NCBI GenBank assembly: GCA_023212695.1
Contig: JALCCG010000052.1
Span: forward strand, 1 to 64,000
Source of the DNA: Sporisorium sorghi
Taxonomy: Eukaryota; Basidiomycota; Ustilaginomycetes; Ustilaginales; Ustilaginaceae
Length of the DNA stretch: 64,000 nucleotides
Direction of reading: 5' to 3'
Shown here: one piece after another, positions 52,101 to 63,500 of the stretch
Position numbering within the stretch: position 1 is the first letter of the stretch
Layout of the letters: every line of letters begins with the position of its first letter
Notes under the pieces: model-generated
The model's database searches: none
Told to the model about the DNA's origin: nothing
Seen by the model: the letters and a program-made list of their open reading frames with translations, nothing else
Made by a program: the position numbers and the translations under genes

Positions 52101-53069
52101 TGTGGCAGTGGCCGCGTTGATCGCAGGCTCTGCACCCTGCTTCTGGGATGCTTCCGCAACCTTCAAAGGCCCCGAGGCGTCACTCGCCAAAGCGTGTGAC
52201 GCTTGACCGACGGCTGTCTGCTGGGCAGTAGCTAGCTCAGACTCTGGAACTCGAGATGGGAAGCATGGCTGAGCGCGTGAAGTCGGCGTCTGGTAGTCGA
52301 AGGCAGAGAAAGAAGAAGAGGGCGAGATGCCACGCTCTGGACTTGGGGGCACCGAGAGGCTGGTCTGCGACAGGGAGCTCTGGAGTGGTGCAAAGCGGGG
52401 CGCTGCGCCTTCGCAGGTGGACGCGTGTGCTCTTGTCGATGAGGCACTGGCGAGGGGAGAAGCGTGCCCATCAAGGTCTGACGCTTCGTGATGAGATGCT
52501 ATTGGAGGATGCTGCAGCGAAGATTGCGAGTCTGAGCCATTCGATTGTGGGCCATGCGCCGAACTAGCGACGACCACTTGTGTCTGAGCCGATGAGACGG
52601 GCATGACGATACGGCCATGCGAAGTGCGTGGGTCGCGACGATCCTCTGCTGGTGGTGAATAGTCGTAGTCGGCGAGGATCGAGTGGCATCGACGCTGCTC
52701 CTGCCAGTCTGGAAAATGCGAATGAGCCGACGAAGATTGGTGGACAGTGTTGGCAGCGGCCTTGTCGGAAGCGGGTGTAGGTCGAGCTGAGTCAGGAGTC
52801 GTATCGATGGTGGAGCGCGAGGTGCTGGCAATCTGCGATGCGTTTTGCATTCCGTGCTTGAGTTTGAGCTCGAGATCGTCAGACGGATGCTCCGATGCGA
52901 TGGGCGAAGAGGGAGGATGAGGAGCCATGTTGGGCGACGAACCGAATGCAGCAGTCGAGAGCTTTCGCTTTCCTGCCCTCACTGTCGAGGTGACAGGCGC
53001 AGCGGCAGAGCCGATAGAGGGCGATCGACGAACTCGGAACCTCTGCGGATCGTCAGCTGATGCGTCCAT
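49131..53069 (-). CDS. Tcp11/Sok1 family protein
   Basis: Single-exon protein of 1312 aa starting at MDASADDPQRFRVRRSPS; the 24 open codons before it are likely leader. The first 600 residues are Ser/Ala/Gln-rich and probably disordered. A block RELDLFEILKNPQLRHDVVFDP near residue 620 marks the family start. The Tcp11 domain follows (LDPHLISQQLQHG, then ALITFMGSILKLHCAPMRDE and CFEILELMKLDIANHQLR). It has inserts rich in Glu/Ala and in Ser/Thr/Pro. The last block is LSDRIAKVATFHLRVF. The yeast relative Sok1 suppresses loss of protein kinase A function, and animal TCP11 also links to cAMP signalling. The biochemical activity is not known. An Ala/Ser-rich insert near the C-terminus (49311-49400 region) is unusual in length. 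Confidence 0.85.
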   Translation of the reverse strand: MDASADDPQRFRVRRSPSIGSAAAPVTSTVRAGKRKLSTAAFGSSPNMAPHPPSSPIASEHPSDDLELKLKHGMQNASQIASTSRSTIDTTPDSARPTPASDKAAANTVHQSSSAHSHFPDWQEQRRCHSILADYDYSPPAEDRRDPRTSHGRIVMPVSSAQTQVVVASSAHGPQSNGSDSQSSLQHPPIASHHEASDLDGHASPLASASSTRAHASTCEGAAPRFAPLQSSLSQTSLSVPPSPERGISPSSSFSAFDYQTPTSRAQPCFPSRVPESELATAQQTAVGQASHALASDASGPLKVAEASQKQGAEPAINAATATADSARPWSKASSQPFAELGQQVTTSLAVPVQGTSAHEAAASQTGFHFQPVPLAKRRRVEDGSVSGADHQRLHVQVLDETRRFSDAGLPLRQAQPHARAAPTEPSKLVEANSGVPNVSSKTALKHIVSHSKASIMSSATGALTSSRTRNVADSAASSEARSSVRSSRVEKVAALPSMAPPRKQQTPLSRRMPRLVRAQSVPNLRAKATLDLSAPSHHRLILPSHWASYVSSHARQGREGAHAKASNTRSSKGFAFNVAHYPVASSSSRSRSTFTPTLHPPITRHTLRELDLFEILKNPQLRHDVVFDPNVQFRPNFDGERGRRKREAGERYWTAVVREIETGCTCTAFSHGQLLPCTCKAKHRLRKSGATGTQDAAASLNQSRIPSRIPLLVQELRTICLSILPSNYPADTVVAETEEAATAATAQEDAGDEATASDEAASSGRKKAAVPASSATSWTTTHHQLIAQTLDPHLISQQLQHGVLDVPALITFMGSILKLHCAPMRDEAIERMVDVVCVDRNIGKGLRLCFEILELMKLDIANHQLRSARPFLVETAVDFEIRWFKEQIEQGKMSLERTTAWIQRLLGSLEESGNSAPRSEAVVKAFNQGMLQLIFDVPGSLPLVSPVATPLGSPSSSSLNNTFASYYPETFQFDAYRMMTFHNDVSDLTIVYMLVLLFRQLCSMPLDGGGALPASVGSVVQSQLKGIKGEIWCLVNDANLCLSSSGALPPTPTAASGGTSPTRRATGADGKLFAGSAGGFAKLDHPRWRRAMQNVLLQVAARAAAVQTAARSGSAEPSTVKMAAPSAATQKLLNSWMDTNLRSGSALHKICQRRLHDVVLGMLGDKVRNGLQPSTSVAPPTAAATELGRPGQKRAVPAESQDAKVGDATPSKRLRSDGGGADPPAAAAASTPTAIAPAAAAAAASASASSSGSTASPWDTAMSRAGLEPFAAEIRLLSDRIAKVATFHLRVFRNLYEGIESGRHTTGGGAQ

Positions 53070-53949
53070 GGTGTGATGACAGCAGTGACTTTGAGAAAGG
53101 TGATGACAGACGAGAATGTCAGAGGGCGCAGAGCGGTGCAACAGCCGATGCTGGTCGCCTCTGCGTCGTTACTGCTGGGCGCTCAATGGCATGTGCCTGT
53201 TGTGTGTGAGCCAGAGTCGACGGTCACTATGCGGCAAAATGATGTGATGCTTCAATCTCGGAGCTGAGTCGATAAGTCCAAGTAGAAGCTGTCACTTGGC
53301 GAGTCGTCGGGTGCTCTATGGCGTCAAATGTGAGAGTATGGTGTATACGTCTTTGCCTCTGTGCTTTCAGTTGAACCCAGAAGGGACGGTCGAATAAAGA
53401 AAGAGCTAGGCTGATGCAGAAGACGATGCTTGGTGGAACGATGATCAAGGCCGAGAGTGCGGTTGCAGTGGCAATCGAATGTAGCAAGCCAGCCGGTCGA
53501 GCGTGTGTATGTGTATGGCAACGAGTGGTAGAGATCTTCGGTAAGTTAATGGCGAGCACGGAAGGAGAGGTTGATGGAGATGATGGTGAATAAGGTGGTG
53601 GCAGTGGTTGATGAGTGGGAGTGAGCAAGCAAGCAAACGACCGCCACTTTGAATAAGCTGTCAAGGAGGCGAGCGGGCGGGCGGGCGATCAGGCGAGCGA
53701 TCAGGCGAGCGAGCAAAGTGGAAGTGGCTAAGGAACGGTCTCTAGAGGAGACGGCACAGGGTCATAGTGGGTCTGGGCTCTCAGTCTGTTGTAAAGCGCA
53801 GAAAGGGACAGCGAGGAGCGAGGAGGAAAGCAGAGGCGAGAGGACGAAGACGAGGAGGAGGAGAGACACAGGCAGGAGACATGGGAAAGAGAGCGGGGCT
53901 GGGGCGCACCAGATGCACACAGCACAGCATGGCACAGCATGTACAGGAC

Positions 53950-53950
<1 letters not shown>

Positions 53951-53990
<40 letters not shown>
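53951..53990. repeat. Tetranucleotide repeat (GCAA)10
   Basis: Ten perfect GCAA units, a microsatellite likely to vary in length. Confidence 0.95.
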
Positions 53991-55086
53991 CACTTTGCGA
54001 GCGACTGAGAGAGAGACAGAGAGAGAGAGCGAGCTTGGCCGTGTCATTTTGGCTCGCTACCTCATGTGCCTTGGCGGTCTGACGCCGGAATCATAGGTAG
54101 CAAGCGCATCATTGCACCGAAACAGGAGCGAGCAGCGGGCAGGAAGGGCTGGGGCTGGGCGAACAGCTGCAGGAAAAAAAAATAGCACACACGCTTGCTG
54201 CAGCCAAATGTCTTAGGACAGGTTTCAACGAGAGAGCCATTGTGAGGCCCATCCCAGACGATCATCATCATCATCGCCCCCCGTTCATCATGATTGTCCT
54301 CTTTGTGATGCTCAAGTTGAGCCGACGCCGCCACTTGTCGGTTGTCGAGCAAGAGTCAGAGCCAGAGCCAGAGCCGCGCGGGAACTCGCGATTGCGATTG
54401 CGGTTGCAAATGCATTGATTGCATTGATTGCGCCTTGCTCTTTCTCTTTCTCTTTCTCACTCTCCTTGAAAGGGGTCATCGGCTGCTGCTGCTGCTGTTG
54501 CTGCCGCTGCTCCTCGCTAACGCCCAGCGCGGTCGGATCGAGCGAGCGCCGAAAATAGCGAGATGCAACCACTGCCTTTTTTATTTTTTTTTAAAAATAA
54601 AAATATTCTCGGCCTTTCTTGATGAGGTAGAAGACAGGCAGACAGAAAGACAGACACACGCAGACACAGACTCAGACGAAATGGCGGACGAGCGAGGCGA
54701 GCTCACTTGACTGTATTCTCGAACTCGAAACTGTAGAGGGGTCAACCCTCTTCAATGTGGCGATCCAAGGCAAGAGAAGAATAACGTAAAAGCAGAGCAA
54801 AAGCAAAGGCCAAGGACTCGAATTCATGCGTGGGCAGGCAGCTTGGACAAGATTTCATCTCGACCCAAAGCCAGGGATCAGACAAAAGGCCGAAAAAAAA
54901 AAAAAAATCGCGCTGGCGTGGGCGATGGGCGGACGGCGCAGAAGCAAATCTCGCAACATCGCCGCCCTCTCACAGCCTTTGCATCCTCGCCAACCTCGCC
55001 CGCCTCGCCTCACCTCGCGGCATTGTTGTCCCTCTTTTCGCTTTCTTTTCTTCTTGACGAGTGAGAGTGGAAGTGCAAGGCTGTCG

Positions 55087-55123
55087 GCGTGGGTTGGCGT
55101 GGGTTGGCGTGGGTTGGCGTGGG
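55087..55123. repeat. Ten-base tandem repeat
   Basis: The unit GTTGGCGTGG is repeated about 3.7 times without mismatches in the inner copies. Confidence 0.85.
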
Positions 55124-58100
55124 CTCGAGGGCTGCTTCCATTCACAGCCTGCCTTTCCATTTCTAGCCTCTCTGCTATGTCCCGTCGGAATTTCGGTCCC
55201 TTTTTTTTTATTGAGAAAAAAAAAACCTCACCCACCGACCGACGCCGTCGCCGCAGTTGCAGTTTGCAGCACGAGATGAAGACGGTTTCTCTTTTTCTCT
55301 TTGTCTGTCCGTGTCTGAGAAGCTGCATTTGCATTCCCGTCACCACTGAGCAAGGGAGTGAGCGGGGAACCTTCTGGGGAAAAAACAAATCGCCAAGAGT
55401 CTCACCTGCTGCAAACTGCAGAGAGACCTCTGGGAAACCTCGAACCAGAGACATCTCGTCAGAGCATGTCTTGTCTCGTCTCATCTCGTCTCATCGCGTC
55501 TTGCTGCGAACGGGTTCTACGTTGTCATGGAAGGCCGCACTGCGACGTAGCAACCCGCTGCGTGCTTACCTGCAACGGGTTGGCCGTGTCAACTGTTGTC
55601 ATTCATGGTTGCAATCCAAACACAACCTTCTGCAGGTCTTTGGTTTGGACTCGAGCGTCGATGGGATGGGACCAAGCTCAACGTTGAGTTCAACTGACGG
55701 TAGCAGACTTGCACCGATCCCGGCCATCCATGGAACCGGTTCCTGTTTTTGTCGCACGTTCCTCTCGCTGGTGCCTGGACGGTCCAGCTCGAGGTCGAGT
55801 CGAGCCTCTGAATTTGCAACTAAGCTAGCGACGACCGAGGCACCACCAGCTTGATTACTCATCGTACAGAGTAGGCTTCTGTCGACGTCGATTCGGGTAA
55901 CAATGAAAGAGAGCTTGCTTAGGCTCGAGCTCTGAAACAAATAACATCGTAATGCCACCTCGCCACTCGATTCGACTCGATAGCGATCCGAACATCAATA
56001 TCTTCGCGCTGCCGAGACGCAAAAAAGGTAAGGAGATGGCGTCGGCAGCCGCTGCTCTCGAACAATCATGCACAAGAAAACGAGCTGCAAGTTGCGCAAA
56101 GTCACACACAATGGTTCAAGCGAGGCGAAGCGATCCGAGGCGGATTCTCAAGTTTTAGCGGGCCGTCAGTGTCACCTTGCGATGTGCAACGCTGCAACGC
56201 TGCAATGCTGCAACATGCAACGACAGCAGGCGAGAACAACGACATTTCGCCGACAAAATCGTCGGACCTTTGTTGGCTTTTTTCTTTTTTTTTCCCCTGC
56301 AGAAGCGTGCCGAGCTGGGCTTGAGTCGGGCGGTGTTGATCTGATCCTCCCTTGGGTGTGAGCGTTTGAGCCGCTTATCAGCCGCCGTTTCGCGCCGATC
56401 CGGTTCGAGGCCCGCGCCTGCGATAACAACCCCAGGACCGCTTCGCACAGCTCGTCGTCTCGACATCTCTGCCCTCGCTGCCGTCAGTGTGAATTTGAAA
56501 AATCAAAAAAGGAACAGCGGCGCTGCTGCTGCAGCCACCACCACAAGGATCGTCAGGGGTGAAGCACAGTGAGGCAAAAGCTCGTCTCGCATGGAAAGAA
56601 AAAGAAAAGAAAAAGGCAGGCGAGCCGGTGAGCCGAGACAAGTTTGGCTTCGTTTATTTGTAAAGCTGCATGGTCGCTTCGGCTAGAGATAACTTAGGGA
56701 GAGGAAGATCGCAGGTGAGTCGGAGCGGCTGGCTGGGTGGCTTTTGCTTTCAGAGTTTTGGCGTACTCATATCGATTGGCGATGGTTCACTCTGTCGTCC
56801 AGAAGGAAAAGCCGATGCGACTCCATCAGCGATTTATACTGCTATCTCTACGACTTGGAGGATAAGAGCCGGCCTTGGTGAAGTGAGGGCCGCTCTCGCT
56901 CTTCGCCGTCTGCACGTGGCGCTGTTCTGACATTAGCTCACCTTGCTCCGTTCGTTTGACGTCACGCTGACCAGCATTCATACCAAGGATTCCAGCTGAA
57001 TCCAGCGGTACACGTCGGCCAACTTTTCGCAACAGCTTGAGCTGGATCCCGGAGAGGCGGCTTCATCGAGGTTGCCTGAGTCAAAAGCGTGGATTCGTCA
57101 ACGAGGCCGATGGCGAACCGAAGCATCAAGTTACGGCGATTGACGCCGCTGCCGTCACGCTTGGGTCCCAGATTCAGACTCCGCCTGCAATTTTAGTCTT
57201 GTTTTTCTCCAGCCAGCAGCAGCGAGCAAACAAGAGGCAATGCTGGAGCAAACAAGCAAGCAAACAAGCATCGCGCGATTTTCTCGGATCCTTAGCGATG
57301 ACTTTGCTCGTATCTGCGTGCGTGAGGAAGAGAGTCGCTGCGATAATCACTCAGTGTGAGACACATCGCATCGACAGGTCTCGACCTTGCGCATCATCGA
57401 TAGCATTTCCCACCACGACGCAAGATGGCGGCACATACGTGTGGCTGCTTGCCTTTGCATGCGCGCCACATTGAGGTCGCCGCTTTCAGAACGGATCTCT
57501 TCCGACAAGACAGCCGCGGGTCATTCGCCCAAGAAGGCTGTGGCTGGCTACGACGGCAGATCCGACGAAAGGAAAGCAATCGGAAGGGTGAGCCCGATCC
57601 GAGTTGAAAACGTCTTCGTCATCGCTATTTGTTCGGTAAGGAGGCGTGTCTTACGCTGATACAGAGGATAAGCAAAGCATGCTCTCATCCTTGCAAACGC
57701 ACAAGCGCAGCTCGACAGACGGCAGCACCACAGGATCGGAGGCAGTGCCGATCACGAGTGGACATTCACACGCTGGTTCGACACTGCATGCAGTTGTGAC
57801 GGCGAAGCGAGTTCTCCCATCGACTCATTTGTTTGGTTTTTTTATTATTTTGGTTTGGTCTCGCTTCCCCACGCCGTTTGCTAGCGCAGCAGAGGAGGAG
57901 CGCATGTCTGCATCTAATCGACTCCTATCACGAGACAGAGTGGGAGCGCTTGTAGGCACCGGCGTCGTCGTCGATCCCAAGATAGAAAAAAAATCGCCGG
58001 CAGCTCTCTTCACCCTCGCCAGTGTGAGTGCCAAGGACGCTCTCGCTTTCAGCGCCTCGCACAGCCACCTTCAGATTGTCGCCCGACCCTCGCCTCGCCT

Positions 58101-58613
58101 CGCCTCGCGATTTTAGCGCTCCCTTTCCGAACGCCCATCGTGGCTCGCGACCTGTGGATCAGCGATCCTGAACCCATGACGCGAGACATCATCGTCACCG
58201 CTTGCACTCTACACGAGACAGCAGACCGCATCGCCATGGGAACCTCCAGGCTCTTTTCTTCGGCGACTTTTTCTTTCCTCTCCCTTTCCGATGGTGTGGC
58301 GTGGGATCCGCGTGATGCATCCATCCGATTGCGGCGTCTGCACACTTTACAGGTCCTCGCTAGTCAGTGTCGATCCGGGTTCCGAATGAGACCTTGCCCC
58401 CTTCTCGACCGTGCTGAACACAACACTGTGGCGTGAAACAATACGCTTCCGGATGAGGCTGATGAGATGAGTGTCTGCTTCTATTTTCAGCACGCGTCTG
58501 CAACGCTCAAGACGGCGTTCTCGCCGTCGTTTGTCTCTACGGGAGGGTCACTTTGGGGTGAGATGAGGCCTTGATTCGTACGGGTTGTTAGCTCAACGGC
58601 TGCTAGAAAGGGC

Positions 58614-60119
58614 TCAGAACCATGTCGAGACCGAAAAGCTCCGTGTCAAGCTGCGCAGAGAGTGCCACCAGCCTGGAGGCATGTAGAGAAGGTCACCGGG
58701 TCCGAGCATCGCCTTGGCTGCTGCCGATCTCACGTTCGGAGGAACGGCATCAACAGTGTCAAACACATCGATGCTCGCCGTGTTGGCCATCAGCGAGTCT
58801 GTGATCGATGCCTTGGTATCTGTGTCTCCCGATGAGCTCGTCTCTTCCGAGCCAAGCTGCAAAGACGAGTGTTCGGAGGGAGCGGCGGTCCTGCGCGGAC
58901 AGCAGTGCGGAGGCGCGACCCACACTTCCTTGTAGCCTACTGCTTGAACAAAGCAATTGTAGAAAGGGTCGTGGTGCGGTGGAGAAACGGTCCCAGCGGG
59001 GCCTATCCATAGATTGCTGATCACTCCATCACTGGTTGTGGGAGGTTGGTACCCTGGCCAGCTTTCGGGAGGCGGTGGTGATGTATAGACGTAGTCTGGG
59101 AGCATAAAGTCGCGTTCAAGAGCTGGGAACTGGGCGGCGAGGTCATGCTGGGCCATGTACAGCACTGGTCGAGAGGAGCCATTAGTGCCGCCAAGCTTTT
59201 CATCTTCGCTCCAACGACAATAATGGAGAAAGTCGCTCCAGAGCATGACGTCCTGGCCCCAGTCTTTTCGACAGTAGTTGGCTCCGACCTCGACGGGAAC
59301 CACCCTGGCTGGCCCCGCTGCTCGTAGGAGGTGCTCGATCGAGGACCATGATCCAGGCGCAGCGTCGTCTGCGTCTGACTGAACAGCAGGCCAGCCGGAT
59401 CCTTGCGCATATGCCCTGACGATGAACGCTCTGGAGCGTACGGACGAGTCTGGTGCCGCCAAGTCCATGAAAGAGGGAGCTGCTTCGAAAGGATATTCTC
59501 GAATGAGCGAGTCAGCCTGGATCGACTCGGAGAGCTGCGGCTTGTAGGCCTCGCGCTGAGCCTTTCTTGAACGCTTCCGAGGAGGTTCGTCATGGTGGTA
59601 GTCTCGGATCGTCCGTTGCGAGTCTTGCTGCGTGAGTTTGAGCAAGTTCGACTGCAGAGATGCGATGAGATCGTGGCAGTGCTGCCCTCTGGAAGTGGAT
59701 GCAGCACCTGCTACAATTAGCGCCAGGTCCAGATCGCGGATGCAGCGAGCGAGTGTGGCGGCATCTTCGGCATCGCCGACATTCTTGAGAGCACAACACG
59801 CCTTGAGCAGCTGCGCATCAATGTAGACGATTCTCCATATCGGAGGAATGCCGTCGTAGCTGAAAGTGACAAACTTTTGGTCGCAGAGACGGGTCAAGGC
59901 CGAGAGCTGCGCGGTGTGCTGATCGTGAGAATACGCAGCGCCGTTCGAGATCGATGATAAGCATCGCGCTATCTTTCCGATCCGCCGTTGTGCAGCGGTA
60001 GCGGCAGCATCCGTCTGCTCCTCAAGTGATGAGGCATCCTTCGATTGGGACAGTTGCGCGAGGATGGCTTTCATCAGCTCGACGTCGCCGCGACGAGTTT
60101 TCTCGATTTTGTTCGTCAT
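58614..60119 (-). CDS. JmjC/cupin-type Fe(II)-2-oxoglutarate oxygenase (JMJD5-like)
   Basis: Single exon, 501 aa, starting MTNKIEKTRRGDVELM. The N-terminal half is helical (LCDQKFVTFSYDGIPPIWRI, then LARCIRDLDLALIVAG), as in the N-terminal part of JMJD5/KDM8. The cupin domain begins near residue 275: RVVPVEVGANYCRKDWGQD, then YMAQHDLAAQFPALERDF, which are JMJD5-type blocks. Metal ligands are the HxD of SPPHHDPFYN near residue 390 and the distal His of YMPPGWWHSLRSL near residue 487. GYKEVWVAPP provides the basic residue expected for 2-oxoglutarate binding. Only a Ser/Thr-rich insert between them is odd. Human JMJD5 is reported as an arginyl hydroxylase; the substrate in fungi is not known. 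All key residues are present, so it should be active. Confidence 0.9.
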   Translation of the reverse strand: MTNKIEKTRRGDVELMKAILAQLSQSKDASSLEEQTDAAATAAQRRIGKIARCLSSISNGAAYSHDQHTAQLSALTRLCDQKFVTFSYDGIPPIWRIVYIDAQLLKACCALKNVGDAEDAATLARCIRDLDLALIVAGAASTSRGQHCHDLIASLQSNLLKLTQQDSQRTIRDYHHDEPPRKRSRKAQREAYKPQLSESIQADSLIREYPFEAAPSFMDLAAPDSSVRSRAFIVRAYAQGSGWPAVQSDADDAAPGSWSSIEHLLRAAGPARVVPVEVGANYCRKDWGQDVMLWSDFLHYCRWSEDEKLGGTNGSSRPVLYMAQHDLAAQFPALERDFMLPDYVYTSPPPPESWPGYQPPTTSDGVISNLWIGPAGTVSPPHHDPFYNCFVQAVGYKEVWVAPPHCCPRRTAAPSEHSSLQLGSEETSSSGDTDTKASITDSLMANTASIDVFDTVDAVPPNVRSAAAKAMLGPGDLLYMPPGWWHSLRSLTRSFSVSTWF

Positions 60120-60577
60120 CGACCATCCGTCCGTCGCTCGTTCGACCCGACAGTAGTAAGAAGCAGCTAGCCTAGCTTGATCGTGTCCCGCATGTTGAGG
60201 TGGGATGGTGGTTGAAAAGGAAGGGACGAGTCGAGTGTCTCACGCCCACCAACAGCATCAGCGCCCACTTCAGGGTCCAACAATAGTCCAACACTCACTT
60301 CACGCCTTAAAAAAAAGTTGACTGGCCTTCTGCAGGGAAAAAAAGGTGGACTCTGAAAGGTGGAGGGGAAACGCCAAAAAAAGTTCGAGGCACGAGGCCA
60401 CAGTCAGGGTGCAAGATGCGCGGATGCACGATGAGACAGACAGACAGCCCAGCCTGAGGAGAGCGGTTCCCTCCGTCTTGGCTCTCATTCTCGATCACAT
60501 CACACTCTGACCGCTCCTTGCCGGTTCATTTGCTCCGTGTCACAGTCGAAAAGAGTCAGGTCGGTCATAGATAGAAA
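60120..60577. promoter_or_regulatory. Divergent upstream region of the JmjC and DDHD genes
   Basis: About 460 bases between two divergent starts. It includes A tracts near 60308 and 60338 and a GACAGACAGACAG patch near 60436. No named binding site identified. Confidence 0.45.
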
Positions 60578-63500
60578 ATGGGCAAGGAACAACGCGAGGA
60601 GCTCGCCAACAGCACCGGCGACGAGGAGCAACCACAGACATCAGGACCCTCCGAACAAACTTCAAAGCAGCGAAGAGCTGAGTTCATCAGACAAGCCTCG
60701 GTGCCCTTTGTCAGGCGCAATCGATCCAGCTACAGGAGCAAGTCGACGTCGTCCGATCATCAACACTCGTCGCAGCCCTCGACGGAAGGCGACCAGGCCG
60801 GCCAATCGATCGATGATATTCACGAGGCTGAGGAGAAAGAAGCCGCCGATGGCGAGGCGGACGACGACGACGACGACGACGAAGGTCCCATCTTGCATAC
60901 ACGATGGCTCCGCACCTCCGACTCTGGAAAGGCGTGGGAGTCCTTCTCCGTAAAAGACAGTCGCAGGCTCGAATCCGCTTGGAAGACGTGGACAAAACAG
61001 AACGGCGGCAACATCGAGCTACCGACGCTACCCGAGACCGATGGCAAAGTGCAAGCAGGCGAAGTCAAAGGATCCATCGACGAGTGGCAAGCTCCCGATC
61101 CTGATGCGGACGACATGTCTCACAAGGTTGCCGTGGGCGTCGATCGACTCTACGACGCCGACTTTAGCAAGCTCTCGATCAGCACAGTCTTCTGGAAGGG
61201 ACCAGAGCTCCGCATCACACGCGCCAGCTGGTTCTTCGAGTCGAGCAAGCTCTCTCCCTGCTCTTCGGCCCTTGCTGCCGAGCTCGAATCTCATTTCCAG
61301 ACCTTGCGCCCCTGGCTGCCTTCATATGCCGATGAGCTCAAATCTTCGGTATCCTTGGGCGCCGAGGCCGAGGCCAAGCTTAAGTGCAGCCTCAAGACGC
61401 TCAAGAACAGCTACGTCATCTTCCAAGGCCCAAGACTTGCCCGTCTCTATCAAGAGGGCTTCTCAAATCGCCTCTCCAAGCAGTTCTTCACTGCCTGGAG
61501 TGGCGAGCACAGTGGAGGCCAGCTTCTCATTCGCGGTTTCCAAACCCAAGCTCAGCTCACCGGCGTCAAGCAAGGCTCCAGCGCTTCCAAGTCGGCAGCA
61601 CGCCGCGCTAGATCCAAGAGGTCGTCATTCTCATCGGAAAAGCAGGCTCCCTCGCCAAGAGCACCGGGCGAGGGCACACCACAACTCAAGAGCCGATTGG
61701 CCGAGGCGTTGCAGGACGATGATCAAGATGACGATGATGGTCCTGTCGTCGTCGACGATGCCGAAACGACTGATGTCAAGATCTCGGACGAGCCTTTGGA
61801 CAAGACAGATCAGGTTCCTGGCGAGAACGAGGAAAAGGTCCCCGGGCTCAGAACTAGCGCTTCCCAGCCTTCCTTGAACGTCGACAAGACTCACATTGAA
61901 GCTTCACCCTCGAAATTCGGTGCCAAAGCCGCATTGCGCAACCTGTCCGTGGCAGCCGGCGCCAAGATGTCAACATCGGCACCCGCCAACGAATTGCTGC
62001 GCTCCGTTGCATCTCGATTTGGCGTCTGGGACGGCAGCACTGCTACCTCCTCTTCCTCATCTGCAGACAAGACTCCCGATACAGATCCGCAGAAGGAAGC
62101 AGGAACCTTGACACCGTCGCAGCAGGATCACATCAGTGAGTCGTTCAAAGAGGCGCAGACCAAGGTGCAACAGGAACTGCCAGCGCTTGGCAGCCGGAAC
62201 CAGAGCCCTGCCGACAAGCTGCGAGCTAAGCGAGCCGACGAGGCCGAGGACGAGGGCACAGATGTGAATTGGGATGACCCAGACGCCTTTGACGACGAGC
62301 AAGAGCGAGTCGAGGCGCAAGCCGAAAGCGAGCGACCTCCTGAACTGCTGCTTGCCATTCACGGCATCGGTCAGCGACTGAGTGCCGAGTGGAAGAGCTT
62401 CGATTTCACGCTCGCCATCAACACATTCCGGGCGCTGCTGCAGACGCGCGTCGAGACTTCCAAGACACCCAGCGAGATTGGCGGAAACGGGCTCAGCGGG
62501 TTGGCTGCGAAGCGCCGCATCCAGATTCTTCCCATCCACTGGCAGACTGGCTTCCACCAGATGGAAGATGACGAGCAGTGGGCGGACCACGATTCGGACG
62601 CCGAGGATCCGGACTCGATGATGTACGACAACGGCGTCGAGCTCGAGATGGAGCACATCTTTGGCGACGACGGCATTCCGATTGTTCGAACGCTGGTCAA
62701 GGATGTGCTGATGGACATTCCCATGTACCTCTCCCAGCACAAGGCGCACGTTATCCGTTCGGCCATGCTGCAGGCAAATCGACAGTATCGTCTGTTCGTC
62801 AGGCGCAACCCCGAGTTTGAGGCCAAGAAAGGGCGAGTGCACATTGTGGCTCACAGTCTCGGCACCGTCATCTCGTCGGACCTGCTCTCGCAGCAGCCCA
62901 ACCGCGTGCCTCTGGTCAAGGATCTCGGCCGCGAAGAGGTGCAAAAGGCGGCGAGTCGACGCCTCTTGTTCAACACGCACAGCTTCTTTGCCGTCGGAGC
63001 ACCTGTGGCTCTCTTCTTCGTATTGCACCGCGCACAGCTGATCGCACGTAGTGGCCTGGTCCGCTCCAGCCGCTTTGTTCGAGACGAGCCTGGCATCACG
63101 CTGGATCGCGAAGGCAAGTATGGCTGCCTGGCCATCACGAACTTCTACAACATCTGGAATCAGTACGATCCCGTGGCGACGCGTGCGAGTCCCTGCGTCG
63201 ACGTTCAATATGCCAAGCTGCTCAAGCCAGTGCCGCTCAACAAGGCGATCCGGAGCATTCTGCGAGCCGACCCTGAAGCGGAAAACCTGGATATTGCCGA
63301 AGACGGTGGTTCGCAATCGTTTGGCTCTGGTAATGCTGCAGAGTCGGACGCGGGCACCGCCAAGCGCAAGGCGGCGGCAGCCAAGCGAAACAAGGGCTTC
63401 TTTGGATCCTGGAGTCGCAAAGCGGGCGAAGCGTCTCGTGCGGCACGCACCAAGGCCAAGACGGCAGGAGAGGGCGACGGCGAGCAGACGGGCGACGAGA

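Larger units (their letters stand above)
53070..58613. other. Gene-free 5.5-kb stretch rich in short tandem repeats
   Basis: The longest gap in the window. It starts with the Tcp11-family promoter. Repeats seen: GGCGGGCGATCAGGCGAGCG type at 53672-53712; a pure GCAA run of ten units at 53951-53990; CTGCTG near 54482-54510; GTTGGCGTGG units at 55087-55123; CTCGTCTCAT units near 55470-55500; and GCAACGCT units near 56185-56225. Several A/T homopolymers are present. Frames of up to 342 codons exist, but they overlap on both strands, run through the repeats and carry no domain. I found no tRNA or rRNA. It could hold an unrecognised small spliced gene or long non-coding RNA. Confidence 0.55.

Noticed and set aside
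54826..55854. Overlapping open frames of 342 (+) and 209 (-) codons in the gene-free stretch
   Set aside because: They run through homopolymers and tandem repeats, overlap each other on both strands and show no conserved pattern.
56390..56420. B-box-like GGTTCGAGGCC as a possible tRNA
   Set aside because: No T stem, D arm or acceptor pairing can be drawn around it.
62057..63316. A 419-codon minus-strand open frame
   Set aside because: It is antisense to the DDHD phospholipase catalytic part and has no domain.
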